Both the position numbers and the translations under genes were made by a program. 64,000 nt of DNA from Stramentimicrobium sp964433555 (GTDB lineage Bacteria > Atribacterota > Phoenicimicrobiia > Phoenicimicrobiales > Stramentimicrobiaceae), in contig CAYSRG010000009.1 in the NCBI GenBank assembly GCA_964433555.1, positions 12,350 through 76,349 on the forward strand, written 5' to 3'. Position 1 is the first letter of the stretch. Each line of letters opens with the position of its first letter. Under the pieces are notes generated by a model, which was not told where the DNA came from, ran no database searches, and saw nothing but the letters and a program-made list of their open reading frames with translations. Shown piece after piece: positions 55,773 to 64,000 of this stretch.

Positions 55773-56538
55773 ATTGAGCTTCCACCCCCAAATAAGCTTT
55801 GATAACTTCTGGATTATGTTGTATTTCTTCGGGATTCCCCTCAGCAATTGTTACACCATAGTTTAGAACTATTATTCTCTCGCATATTCCCATTACTACC
55901 TTCATATCATGTTCTATCAATAAAATGGTCAAATCAAAATCTTCCCTTATTTTCTGAATAAAACGCATAAGTTCCTTAGTTTCCTGGGGATTCATTCCTG
56001 CAGCTGGTTCATCCAGAAGTAAAACCTTAGGCTCTGTTGCTAAAGCTCTGACAATTTCCAATTTTCTCTGTTGACCATAGGGAAGACTCCCTGCATTTTC
56101 CAGTTTGCATTTTTCTAAATCAACTTTCTCTAGTAATTCTATAGATTTCTGGTAGATGTTTTCTTCTTCCTTAATATAGCCTGGAAATTTAAAGATGGCA
56201 GAGGCGAGACCTGATTGTAAATGGAGGTGAAATCCAATCATTACATTATCAATGACTGTCAAATTCTCCATAAGCCTCACATTTTGGAAGGTTCTGGCAA
56301 TACCTAATTTGGCTATTTTATCTGGCTTCATTCTGGTGATATCCATATTTTGAAAATATATCCTGTTTTCTGTGGGAGTATATATACCAGTAATCATATT
56401 AAAGACCGTAGTTTTGCCAGCACCATTAGGACCGATTAACCCTACCAGCTCTCCGTGTATTAGTTTCAATTTGAAATGCTTTACTGCTGTTAAGCCACCG
56501 AATTTTATGGTGATATTATCTATATTTAATATTTCCAT
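55765..56538 (-). CDS. livG: Branched-chain amino-acid ABC transporter ATP-binding protein LivG
   Basis: A 257-residue ATPase with GPNGAGKTTVFNMITG, the LivG-type insertion (LASAIFKFPGYIKEEE), LPYGQQRKLEIVRALATEPKVLLLDEPAAGMNPQET and IEHDMKVV. Second cytoplasmic ATPase of the Liv importer. It touches livM (shared base at 56538) and overlaps livF, showing tight coupling. Confidence 0.96.
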   Translation of the reverse strand: MEILNIDNITIKFGGLTAVKHFKLKLIHGELVGLIGPNGAGKTTVFNMITGIYTPTENRIYFQNMDITRMKPDKIAKLGIARTFQNVRLMENLTVIDNVMIGFHLHLQSGLASAIFKFPGYIKEEENIYQKSIELLEKVDLEKCKLENAGSLPYGQQRKLEIVRALATEPKVLLLDEPAAGMNPQETKELMRFIQKIREDFDLTILLIEHDMKVVMGICERIIVLNYGVTIAEGNPEEIQHNPEVIKAYLGVEAQYA

Positions 56539-57605
56539 TAAGAGGCACTCCCTTCAGTGGTTTTTTTATTAGTAAATATTCTATTAATTAGTTGAAAGAA
56601 CCCTCTCCAGGAGAATTCAATCCCTCCCATCAAACCCCTTTGTTTATAAAGAATAAGAATTAAAAGCAGGACTGAGAAAGAAACCATCCTTAATCCTGGT
56701 ATAGGAGGAAAATTAAGTGGTCCTAAATTAAAGCCGGCTTCAATAGGACGAAGATATTCCAGAAAGAAATTAAAGAGAAAAGCAGCAATAACTGTTCCGG
56801 TTATACTTCCTAATCCACCGAGCACTACTACAGCCAAAATATTAAAGGTCATCACGAACATAAAAGCTTTTGGATCTATAGTAGTCAATAAACCGGCAAA
56901 TAAGCCACCCCCTACTCCGGCAAAGAAGGCACTAATAGTAAAGGACATTACTTTATGATAAGTTAGATTTATTCCGATGACTTCAGCTGCAATCTCATTT
57001 TCCCTAATTGCCATCAACGCTCTTCCAAAACTACTATTAATTAATCCTTTAATAATATAAATGGTTACCACTGCTACTCCTACCGTCCACCAGAGATTGG
57101 TATATTCTGGAATACCCTTAATACCCAAAGCACCATTAGTAATGTGAGGAATATTATTAGCAATGATTCTGATTATCTCGGCAAATCCAAGGGTGGCAAT
57201 TCCCAGATAATCCCCTTTCAATCTTAGTACAGGTAAACCGATTACAAAGGCAGCTAAAGCAGCAACTAATCCGCTTAAGAATAAAGCGACTATAAATGGA
57301 GCGTGGATTACCGTAAAGGGCCAGGCTAAAGGTTCCAATATAAAAATTATTTCCTTATAATAAGGAGGAAGAACTAATAAGGCAGTTACATAGGCACCAA
57401 TTGCCATAAAACCGGCATGACCCAGAGAGAATTGTCCGGTAAATCCATATATTAAATTTAAACTTACTCCAAGAGTAACATATATCGCACCGAGATTAAG
57501 AATTCTTATCTTATAAGCATCCAATTTATTCTGCGCAAAGAACACTAATATAAAAAGTATTATTAAAGCTATCAGGGTATATATTTTATCACTTTGTTTT
57601 TTCAT
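56538..57605 (-). CDS. livM: Branched-chain amino-acid ABC transporter permease LivM
   Basis: A 355-residue permease with about ten helices, including the LivM motifs GFTGQFSLGHAGFMAIGAYV, GDYLGIATLGFAEIIRIIANN and FGRALMAIRENEIAAEVIGIN. Pairs with LivH in the membrane. Confidence 0.95.
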   Translation of the reverse strand: MKKQSDKIYTLIALIILFILVFFAQNKLDAYKIRILNLGAIYVTLGVSLNLIYGFTGQFSLGHAGFMAIGAYVTALLVLPPYYKEIIFILEPLAWPFTVIHAPFIVALFLSGLVAALAAFVIGLPVLRLKGDYLGIATLGFAEIIRIIANNIPHITNGALGIKGIPEYTNLWWTVGVAVVTIYIIKGLINSSFGRALMAIRENEIAAEVIGINLTYHKVMSFTISAFFAGVGGGLFAGLLTTIDPKAFMFVMTFNILAVVVLGGLGSITGTVIAAFLFNFFLEYLRPIEAGFNLGPLNFPPIPGLRMVSFSVLLLILILYKQRGLMGGIEFSWRGFFQLINRIFTNKKTTEGSAS

Positions 57606-57609
57606 TGTG

Positions 57610-58503
57610 TTACACCTTCTCTTGTACCTTTATGCCTAAAATACCATCAGGCTTAAACAATAGTATTAATATTAGAATTATAAAGACAAAGGCATCTCTA
57701 TAACCTGATAAGTTAGGGAAAAATGTTACAAATAAAATCTCAGACATACCTAAAGTAAATCCTCCCAGCATAGCACCCGGAATACTACCGATACCTCCAA
57801 CTACAGCAGCAATGAAGGCTTTCAAACCAGGTATCATACCCATAGTGGGAAATAACTGTGGAAATCTAAGACTCCATAGAATACCTCCTACTGCTGCCAG
57901 CGATGAACCAATAACAAAAGTTACCGAAATGGCTCTGTTTACATCGATTCCCATTAATCTGGATGTTTCAATATCTCTCGATATGGCCCTCATTGCTAAA
58001 CCAGTTTTTGTTTGATAGATAATATAAACCAGTAGGGATAGAAATATAATAGATATCCCAATAGAAGCAAATAGAGTTGATTGAATACGAATCTCTCCAA
58101 ATTGAAAAAGTCTGGTAAAAAATGCTGGTCGATGAACAGATTTGGGAATACCAGAAAAAACTACAATAGCTAAATTTTGCAGAAAGAAAGATACTCCAAT
58201 TGCCGATATCAAAGCTGAAATTCTAGGTGCATCTCGCAAAGGTTTATAGGCAATCCTTTCAGTCAATACACCAGTCAAAGCAGTTAACCCAATGGCAACC
58301 ATTGCTGAAGCCCACCAGGGCAGATGAAAAATTAAAAATCCAAAATAAAGGAAATATGGTGCCAACATAAAGATTTCTCCATGGGCAAAGTTTATTAATC
58401 TTAAAATTCCATAAACCATGGTATATCCTATGGCAATTAAAGCATATAAACTACCCAGTGATAGGCCATTCGCAATATTCTGCAAGAATAGATTTATTGT
58501 CAT
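57610..58503 (-). CDS. livH: Branched-chain amino-acid ABC transporter permease LivH
   Basis: A 297-residue permease with ALIAIGYTMVYGILRLINFAHG at the N-terminus and TGLAMRAISRDIETSRLMGID, both typical of LivH. Four bases separate it from livM. Confidence 0.95.
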   Translation of the reverse strand: MTINLFLQNIANGLSLGSLYALIAIGYTMVYGILRLINFAHGEIFMLAPYFLYFGFLIFHLPWWASAMVAIGLTALTGVLTERIAYKPLRDAPRISALISAIGVSFFLQNLAIVVFSGIPKSVHRPAFFTRLFQFGEIRIQSTLFASIGISIIFLSLLVYIIYQTKTGLAMRAISRDIETSRLMGIDVNRAISVTFVIGSSLAAVGGILWSLRFPQLFPTMGMIPGLKAFIAAVVGGIGSIPGAMLGGFTLGMSEILFVTFFPNLSGYRDAFVFIILILILLFKPDGILGIKVQEKV

Positions 58504-58544
58504 GGACTTCTCCTTGTCATTATTGGAATGAAAACTTCATAATC

Positions 58545-58593
58545 ATTATAGGCAAAAGAGATAGGATTAAGTCCTATCTCTTTTGCCTATAAT
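58545..58593 (-). terminator. Intra-operon hairpin between the Liv binding protein and livH
   Basis: A 22-bp perfect inverted repeat (ATTATAGGCAAAAGAGATAG plus GA, and its complement) with a TTAAG loop. It probably dampens transcription into the permease genes, or stabilises the binding-protein mRNA, giving excess binding protein. Confidence 0.75.
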
Positions 58594-58616
58594 GTCAATT
58601 ACTTATCTATCTCAAA

Positions 58617-59738
58617 TTAAGGATAGACAGTAGCTTCATATTTATATTCTCCGTTTACAATCTTCACTAAAACAGCCGGTTTAATAGCATCACCATTTTC
58701 GTCAATGGTGATAGATCCACCAGCACCCTGAAAATCTTTTGTAGAAGCTAAGGCATCTTTAATTGCAACTGGATCAAATGAACCTGCTCTTTCAATGGCA
58801 TCAACCATTAGGTTATAAGAATCATAGCAAAGAATTGATACAGCATCAGGAGCTAAATTATATTTTTCTCTGAAAAGTTTAGAAAATTTTTCAGATTCAG
58901 GTGTAGCAGGTTGGTCTTCAGCAAAGAAAGTACTGGCAATTAGACCTTCAGAAGCATCTTTTGCCAGATCTATTAAAACCGGATTGTGCAAAGTATCACC
59001 ACCTAAATATTGACCTGTGTACCCTAATTCTCTGCCTTGAATAGCTATCAGGGCAACGTCTCCAAAATATCCAGGGAAGAAGAGAGCTTCTGCTCCAGAA
59101 GCAATAATCTGGCTTAATTGGGCACTAAAATCTTGGTCTCCGGTATTGTATTTAGTATCACTTACAATCTCTCCACCCAGTGCCTCAAAGGTTCTTTTAT
59201 AGAAATTAGCCAGTCCAACTGAATAATCCTGGGCAATGTCAACTAAAAGAGCAGATTTTCTAACTCCTAGAGTTTCATAAGCATACTGAGCCATAACCTG
59301 ACCCTGGAAGGGATCAATGAAGCAAGCACGAAATACATATTCTTTTCCCTGAGTGACTAAAGGATTGGTGGCAGTACCAGAAAGCAGTGGTATTCCTGCT
59401 TTGTTGGCAACTTCACCGCCCGGAATAGCCATTCCACTACCATAACTAACAAAAACTGCTACAGCCCCTTCTCTTTCAATAAGCCTGGAAACCGCATTGG
59501 CAGCTTCAACTTTATCACTCTTATTATCAACCAAAACTAATTCAATTTTTTTGCCTAATACTGTTGGAGTTTGCTCCTGAGCTAGCTCATAACCCCGCCA
59601 GCACAGCTCTCCTCCAACTGCCATAGCGCCAGTCATTGGTTCGGCAACACCGAATTTTACCACATCCTGAGCTAAAGCTACGCTACCTATCAAAAGTATC
59701 AATCCAGCTAAAGCAAAAACAATTAAATTTTTTTTCAT
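58617..59738 (-). CDS. Branched-chain amino-acid ABC transporter substrate-binding protein
   Basis: A 373-residue exported protein: signal peptide (1-23, ending SVALAQD), then the periplasmic-binding type 1 fold (VKFGVAEPMTGAMAVGGELCWRGYELA, then DNKSDKVEAANAVSRLI). A LivJ/LivK-like protein heading the Liv operon. Start is supported by AAAGGAAG upstream. The true ligand may be branched-chain or other hydrophobic amino acids. Confidence 0.93.
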   Translation of the reverse strand: MKKNLIVFALAGLILLIGSVALAQDVVKFGVAEPMTGAMAVGGELCWRGYELAQEQTPTVLGKKIELVLVDNKSDKVEAANAVSRLIEREGAVAVFVSYGSGMAIPGGEVANKAGIPLLSGTATNPLVTQGKEYVFRACFIDPFQGQVMAQYAYETLGVRKSALLVDIAQDYSVGLANFYKRTFEALGGEIVSDTKYNTGDQDFSAQLSQIIASGAEALFFPGYFGDVALIAIQGRELGYTGQYLGGDTLHNPVLIDLAKDASEGLIASTFFAEDQPATPESEKFSKLFREKYNLAPDAVSILCYDSYNLMVDAIERAGSFDPVAIKDALASTKDFQGAGGSITIDENGDAIKPAVLVKIVNGEYKYEATVYP

Positions 59739-60174
59739 TTATTTTCTTCCTTTCTTTTCAATTAAGATATTTTGACAAACACCTAATTCACTAAGAACTA
59801 AATTTTTAAGTTTTTTGTATTTTCTTTTTATCACCTCCTGAAACTTTTTTCTTTTCAGAATCATCTGTATAATAGTTAAAGAGGCAACCTTCATACATTT
59901 AGCTTAAAGAACCTCTGAGCGAAATATACCGTTTTCTTATCATTTTTTATTCTAATTTTCCACTTTTAGCTTTTTATCTATATTTTAGCTTAATATTGCC
60001 CGGAAATACAACTTCCTCCTTTGGACTTCGAGTAAAAAATGATCAGCTGGTATATATTTATTTTTATGGCAAGAATATTCTATTTAATCATCACCATCTT
60101 CCAGGCAAGTAGTTTTATGAATAAATAAATATGAATCAGAATTTAATTATCCAAATGCTTTATTCAGGATTAAA
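59739..60174. other. AT-rich leader and promoter region of the Liv operon
   Basis: About 436 bp with no credible gene. It must hold the Liv promoter. A 52-codon minus-strand frame ending at the binding-protein start has no ribosome site or amino-acid-codon run and is likely chance. No T-box or riboswitch was recognised. Confidence 0.4.
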
Positions 60175-60423
60175 TCATGATTTACTCAGAATTAATTTAA
60201 TGGAGCCAGCATCTTGATTAACATTTTTATTATAAACTAAATCAATTAGTAAAAAGTATCTTGGTCTATTTATATTAAAAATATTTAATTCCAGAATAAG
60301 TATATCATATAACAGAACAAAAAACACTCTCTGGTTATTCTTCTTGTAAACAACATGCGCTATAACTGATAGCCCCAAGAAACCTAAGAAGAAAAGGAAC
60401 TGTTTATTAGTTAATGCTTCCAA
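60175..60423 (-). CDS. Short hydrophobic ORF, uncertain
   Basis: 82 codons. The first 40 residues (NKQFLFFLGFLGLSVIAHVV) resemble the start of the small Phe/Gly-rich membrane protein at 53985; the remainder (NINRPRYFLLIDLVYNKN) is unrelated. It may be a decayed relative or chance. Confidence 0.3.
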   Translation of the reverse strand: MEALTNKQFLFFLGFLGLSVIAHVVYKKNNQRVFFVLLYDILILELNIFNINRPRYFLLIDLVYNKNVNQDAGSIKLILSKS

Positions 60424-60522
60424 TTATTTTTTTCTCCTATTTTTTGTATATCTTTTGAAATAAATATTTTATACAAGTTATATATCTTATTGAAAAACTC
60501 TTTTGTGGCAATTAAAGAAAAA

Positions 60523-61542
60523 TCAGAAACATTTTACTGCAGAGGCCTTAAAGGTGAGCCAAATAGTACTGCCTATATTTATGTTCATTTTTAGAAATGA
60601 ATCACGGGTCACAACGCTAACTAATTCTACACCTATATCTATTGCTAATCTAATAAGATGGTTATGTTCAGATATTTTAGTTACTTTTCCCATAAACGAA
60701 TTTTGAGTACTGGAGGAAAATCGATTATTAGATAAAATAATATCACTGGGAGCAATGTAAATATAAATATAACCTCTTCTTTTACTTACCAGGGCAAATT
60801 TTATTTCCTCTGTTATTTTACACCATTGCAATCCATTTTCCTGTATTATTTTACCTTTAAAGATATTTTCGGGAATATGTTGAATAATCCTACCATCCAA
60901 TAATGATATTATTGTATCAGCCAACCGATATGCTTGAGAAAGGTCATGAGTAGTAAAGATAACAGTATTATTCAGTTCATGATTAATTTTTTTAATAATT
61001 CTTTCTACTGCATCAATATATCTCTTATCTATATTTGCAGTTGGCTCATCTAAAAAAAGTATATTTGGCTCTATTGCTAAAGCCCTAGCAATAACCACCC
61101 GCTGTGCTTCTCCTCCTGAAAGTTGATTTGATTCTCTTTGCTCAAAACCGGAAAGACCTACAATTTTTAGAACTTCTTTAATTCTTTTTTCCTGTTCTGA
61201 ATAAGAAGTTCTTCTTATCTTTAAGCCATAAGCTATATTATTATAGACTGTGGTTTGAAATAAAAATGGTTTTTGATGAACAAGAGTAATCTGTCTCCTG
61301 ATTTTTAATAAGTCATTTTTTGAAATATTTTTTATTTCTTTTCCCTGAAAAAATATTTTCCCATTATCCGGAATATCAAGCAAACTTAAAATATTGATAA
61401 GGGTAGTTTTACCGGAACCATTGGGACCAACAATGGCATAAATTTTCCCCTGTTCAAATGCTAAAGACGGAATATCCAATACAAGGCGGTTATTATAGAT
61501 TTTTTTTAACTTTTCAATTCTAAGAAGAACATATTTGTTCAT
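60523..61542 (-). CDS. tupC: Tungstate ABC transporter ATP-binding protein
   Basis: A 339-residue ATPase: Walker A GPNGSGKTTL, signature LSGGEAQRVV, Walker B ILFLDEPTANID and FTTHDLSQAY, followed by a C-terminal region (about 265-339) that looks like a TOBE/mop-type oxyanion-binding domain. Paired with TupB by 14 bp. The role in tungstate rather than molybdate uptake rests on TupA and TupB family membership. Confidence 0.88.
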   Translation of the reverse strand: MNKYVLLRIEKLKKIYNNRLVLDIPSLAFEQGKIYAIVGPNGSGKTTLINILSLLDIPDNGKIFFQGKEIKNISKNDLLKIRRQITLVHQKPFLFQTTVYNNIAYGLKIRRTSYSEQEKRIKEVLKIVGLSGFEQRESNQLSGGEAQRVVIARALAIEPNILFLDEPTANIDKRYIDAVERIIKKINHELNNTVIFTTHDLSQAYRLADTIISLLDGRIIQHIPENIFKGKIIQENGLQWCKITEEIKFALVSKRRGYIYIYIAPSDIILSNNRFSSSTQNSFMGKVTKISEHNHLIRLAIDIGVELVSVVTRDSFLKMNINIGSTIWLTFKASAVKCF

Positions 61543-61556
61543 TCCAATTAACCTTT

Positions 61557-62249
61557 TTATAACTTTTTACTTTGTATATAACTAAGAAATACATTTATAC
61601 TCAAAGAAATTAATAATAATATGATTCCCAAAGCTATACCAAAACCAAATTCACCTTTAGAAGTTTCCAGGGAAATTGCTGTAGTCATAGTTCTAGTAGA
61701 TCCTTTAATATTTCCTCCTAACATCATAGCAGCTCCTACTTCAGCTATAATTCTACCAAAACCAGTAATAATTGCTGACATAATGGCATAACGACCTTCT
61801 TTTACAACTGCCCAGGCTGCTTGTATTTCAGTTGAACCCAGAGTTAAAGCAGTATGTCTTACTTTAGTGTCAATTCCCTGTATAGCAGAATGAGTTAAAG
61901 CAATAATAATTGGTGTTGCTAAAAAATATTGTCCAATAATTACAGCAGTCGGGGTATATAACAGACCAAAATAGCCTAACGGACCTACCCGAGAAATAAA
62001 AGAATATATAATTAAGCCAACTACTACCGTAGGTATAGCCAAGGCATTATTCAGCAATATCACCGTAAATTTCTTCCAGCGGAAATTTTTTACTCCAATC
62101 AAAAAACCAAGTGGTACACCGGATAAAGAAGCTAAGAAAATAGCAATGCCCGATACTTTTAAAGAAAATAGTACAATGATGAAAACTTCCTTATTCAAAG
62201 AGAAAATTAATTGAAAAGCTTTCTGTAATCCCTCAAAAATAAAGCTCAA
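61557..62249 (-). CDS. tupB: Tungstate ABC transporter permease
   Basis: About 230 residues from TTG 62249, which has GAGAGAGG upstream; this start gives the usual TupB length. An ATG at 62309 would add 20 residues without ribosome site. Six hydrophobic segments, with the ABC-permease loop GSTEIQAAWAVVKEGRYAIM and VGPLGYFGLLYTPTAVIIG. Membrane partner of the TupA binding protein. Confidence 0.88.
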   Translation of the reverse strand: MSFIFEGLQKAFQLIFSLNKEVFIIVLFSLKVSGIAIFLASLSGVPLGFLIGVKNFRWKKFTVILLNNALAIPTVVVGLIIYSFISRVGPLGYFGLLYTPTAVIIGQYFLATPIIIALTHSAIQGIDTKVRHTALTLGSTEIQAAWAVVKEGRYAIMSAIITGFGRIIAEVGAAMMLGGNIKGSTRTMTTAISLETSKGEFGFGIALGIILLLISLSINVFLSYIQSKKL

Positions 62250-62639
62250 AAAATTACCTCTCTCTACAAGATTACCAATGGAGTAAGCTTCCCTGAAACC
62301 CCTCTCCATTTTTTCTCATTTTGATTCTATAAATTTCTTCTGACAATCTTGTTATAATATATTGTTTTTAGATTATTCAAGGGGAATCTTCCCTTTTGAG
62401 AACAACTGAATAATACCTAGCTTAATAATTTAATATTCACCTGGATATCTTATCTATAGCATTTTGGACAATAAATGCTATCTTGGTCAAGATAGAAAAT
62501 TATATGAATTACATACTCTACAAATAAAATTTAACTCAGGTATATATGTTCATCATTAAAAATTATTTAATAGTATCGGTATTCTTCAAAACACCGATAC
62601 TATTAAATAATGTAATTCACTGAAAACTATAATTTCTTC
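62250..62639. other. Spacer between tupA and tupB
   Basis: About 390 bp with no credible gene except the extra upstream codons of the longer TupB reading. It contains the terminator at 62562-62611 and a weak hairpin near 62380-62397. tupBC probably has its own promoter here, though none is clear. Confidence 0.4.
62562..62611 (-). terminator. Terminator after tupA
   Basis: A 19-bp perfect inverted repeat (ATTATTTAATAGTATCGGT and its complement) with a 12-base loop, AT-rich at the base. It lies 29 bp after the end of tupA. Confidence 0.75.
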
Positions 62640-63464
62640 TTATTTGATAGCATCCGGGAAAAATAACACTTCATCATGCTTTTTGAATTCCCCAACTATT
62701 TTTTGTCCTTCAATAGAGGTCATCCAAGCAATAAGCTGCATAGCTTCCATATATTTAACATGGGGATGCACTGCTGGATTAACAGCAATAATTCCATAGG
62801 GATTAAAGAGGCGGGGATCACCTTCTGAAAGAATTACTAGCTTTATCTTGTCTCTGGTTGCTAAATAAGTCCCCCGGTCAGAAAGTACATATCCTTGTCT
62901 TTCATTTGCTACTAATAAAGCAGCTTCCATCCCCTGTCCAATTTCCAGATACCACTCACCTTTTGGTTCCATACCTGCGCTTTGCCATAACTCTAATTCT
63001 TTTATATGAGTTCCGGAATTGTCACCACGTGAAACAAAGAATGTCTCTTTTTCTGAATTAGCAATTTTAGTAAGAGCTAAAGCTGCATCTTTTTCATCCT
63101 TTATACCTGCAGGATCATCTTCCGGTCCTACAATAATAAAGTCATTATGCATAACATCCCTGCGATTTACTCCATAACCATCTTCCACCATTTTATCTTC
63201 TGCCGCCCTGGCATGTACCAGAACAACATCCACATCTCCATTTTCTCCCAACTTAATTGCAGCACCAGTTCCAACTGCAATTACTTCTACTTTTATATTG
63301 TATTTCTCTTCAAAAGGAGGCAGCAAAGCTCCAAGTAATCCTGAATTTTCCGTACTGGTTGTTGTCGCTAATTTTATGTTTATCGGTGCTGCAGAAACCA
63401 CAAAAGTTAACGTTATCATAATTGCCAGAATTGTACTTGCCATTATAGAAAAATATCTCTTCAT
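62640..63464 (-). CDS. tupA: Tungstate-binding protein TupA
   Basis: A 274-residue exported binding protein: a signal peptide ends near TFVVSAAP; then ATTTSTENSGLLGALLPPFEEKY, the oxyanion-site start typical of TupA, VDVVLVHARAAEDKMVEDGYGV and FVSRGDNSGTHIKE. Delivers tungstate for tungsten enzymes such as aldehyde:ferredoxin oxidoreductases. It sits downstream of a Moco/Tuco-like riboswitch. A GAAAGGA ribosome site precedes the ATG. Confidence 0.93.
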   Translation of the reverse strand: MKRYFSIMASTILAIMITLTFVVSAAPINIKLATTTSTENSGLLGALLPPFEEKYNIKVEVIAVGTGAAIKLGENGDVDVVLVHARAAEDKMVEDGYGVNRRDVMHNDFIIVGPEDDPAGIKDEKDAALALTKIANSEKETFFVSRGDNSGTHIKELELWQSAGMEPKGEWYLEIGQGMEAALLVANERQGYVLSDRGTYLATRDKIKLVILSEGDPRLFNPYGIIAVNPAVHPHVKYMEAMQLIAWMTSIEGQKIVGEFKKHDEVLFFPDAIK

Positions 63465-63514
63465 AAAAATCTATTTCCTTTCAAAATTATTATATAAGCG
63501 ACACATAGATAATA

Positions 63515-63542
63515 AAAAACCCAACACTGTGTCTGGTGTTGG
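63515..63542 (-). terminator. Riboswitch expression-platform terminator upstream of tupA
   Basis: CCAACAC pairs with GTGTTGG around an eight-base loop, followed on the minus strand by GTTTTTTATT. It lies between the aptamer and tupA and would stop transcription when formed. Confidence 0.8.
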
Positions 63543-63548
63543 TTAAAT

Positions 63549-63660
63549 AATTACACCTGATATCAACCTCCTTTCCAAACACGGGAGGAATAGGCGTTTC
63601 CGCTTATTCCCTTTCGGCTATTCACCATTACCTCTGTATTAGGTGTAATAGCTCGGAGTC
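63549..63660 (-). ncRNA. Probable Moco/Tuco-type riboswitch
   Basis: On the minus strand a closing stem (ATTACACCT at 63649-63641 with AGGTGTAAT at 63558-63550) encloses GAATAGCCGAAAGGGAAT, GCGGAAACGCC and CCTATTCCTCC segments with GAAA-type loops. This is the style of the Moco RNA motif, and the downstream gene is tungstate transport, a known partner for the Tuco variant. Family membership is from recall of the consensus and gene context and needs a covariance search. Confidence 0.65.
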
Positions 63661-63692
63661 ATAATCTTAAATCAAGAATCAATTTTTTGTAA

Positions 63693-63714
63693 TTCCCCCT
63701 ATTAACGGGACACA
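63693..63714. repeat. Probable IS terminal inverted repeat
   Basis: The minus-strand sequence TGTGTCCCGTTAATAGGGGG, just after the transposase stop, resembles the TGTxCCC...AGGGGG ends of IS3-type elements. It marks the right end of the element; the other end is outside the window. Confidence 0.55.
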
Positions 63715-63716
63715 TT

Positions 63717-64000
63717 CTAAGTTAGTATTTGCTCTTTATTTTTAACATATTCCTGATGGTTTCCACAAGGGGTTCGATAACCTATTGACTGATGCGGGAG
63801 GTCCTGATGGTAGTTATCGATCCACTTTTCTAATGCTCTTTGAAACTCAAAAGGATGATCCCAGTCATACGGTCTTCCTTTAAGGTCCTGATCACCTGTT
63901 CGGTATCGGCATTGCCTTGGGATTGGACCAGCAGGTTGTGATCTGTTTAATCCCTTTCGGGAAACGTCTCCCTACTGCTTCTTCTAAGGCTTCCTTCCAA
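63717..64000 (-). pseudogene. Degraded IS3-family transposase (integrase core), partial
   Basis: The minus strand encodes the end of an rve-type integrase: EALEEAVGRRFPKGIKQ, then NPKGNADTEQVIRTLKED (in a frame reached only after restoring one G near 63915-63920), then, after another shift near 63870-63885, WDHPFEFQRALEKWIDNYHQ and LPHQSIGYRTPC to a TAG at 63717. At least two frameshifts show it is dead. The N-terminal part lies beyond the window. Confidence 0.8.

Noticed and set aside
59739..59892. 52-codon minus-strand ORF ending at the Liv binding-protein start
   Set aside because: Lys-rich chance frame in AT-rich DNA with no run of Leu, Ile or Val codons and no clear ribosome site, so not a credible attenuation leader.
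1..64000. CRISPR arrays, tRNA and rRNA genes
   Set aside because: No spaced direct-repeat array, no tRNA TTCGA-type arm with matching acceptor stem, and no rRNA signature was found on either strand by eye; a tool search could still find a divergent tRNA.

Overview
This is a low-GC, gene-dense bacterial chromosome segment that looks anaerobic. Anaerobic signs are a tungstate importer behind a probable Moco/Tuco riboswitch, an oxygen-sensitive 2-hydroxyacyl-CoA dehydratase-type gene set with its activator, many flavodoxin-like proteins and a DUF2148 ferredoxin-like protein. Do/HtrA protease, a sigma-54 activator pair and large amino-acid transport capacity fit a lineage such as Atribacterota (JS1/OP9) or a deep clostridial relative. 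No rRNA or ribosomal protein is present, so this placement is an inference. Almost all genes lie on the minus strand. I saw no tRNA, rRNA or CRISPR array.

Layout. 1-2225: a DNA adenine methyltransferase, cut by the window edge, with a DUF559 endonuclease cassette inserted in frame. 2859-16559: housekeeping and stress genes (FmdB zinc ribbon, hotdog thioesterase, folate-type ECF S component, M19 dipeptidase, guaB, coaX, an NtrC-type two-component pair, HtrA, DUF2148 protein, PP-loop ATPase, CcdA plus thioredoxin, acylphosphatase). 17201-21052: NSS transporter, M48 protease, AlaX-type editing protein. 21260-24448: an ABC amino-acid importer preceded by a leader peptide with seven consecutive Tyr codons and two terminators, a ribosome-dependent attenuator. 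24507-27442: small hydrolases and flavodoxin. 27560-35465: an operon of nicotinamidase, flavoprotein, malate/lactate dehydrogenase-like protein and a 1658-residue HD/NadD-like/GNAT/PRTase-like protein. The NAD(P)HX repair enzyme Nnr lies next to it on the other strand. 38020-48272: exported proteins, PepF, inositol monophosphatase-like protein, beta-CASP nuclease, aminotransferase, SSS symporter pair and histidine phosphatase. 48376-49454: a broken PgsW-like gene. 49719-52925: the hydroxyacyl-CoA dehydratase trio. 54300-59738: an SDR and a complete Liv branched-chain amino-acid ABC operon. 60523-63660: the tungstate ABC genes and riboswitch. 63690-64000: a degraded IS3-type transposase.

How they work together. 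The segment emphasises amino-acid uptake (Na+ symporters, tyrosine-type ABC, Liv), peptide breakdown (dipeptidase, PepF, M48), fermentation of hydroxyacyl-CoA compounds, and NAD/flavin cofactor economy. The strongest unexplained items are the 1658-residue NAD-linked operon, the tyrosine attenuator, and the endonuclease cassette inside the methyltransferase.
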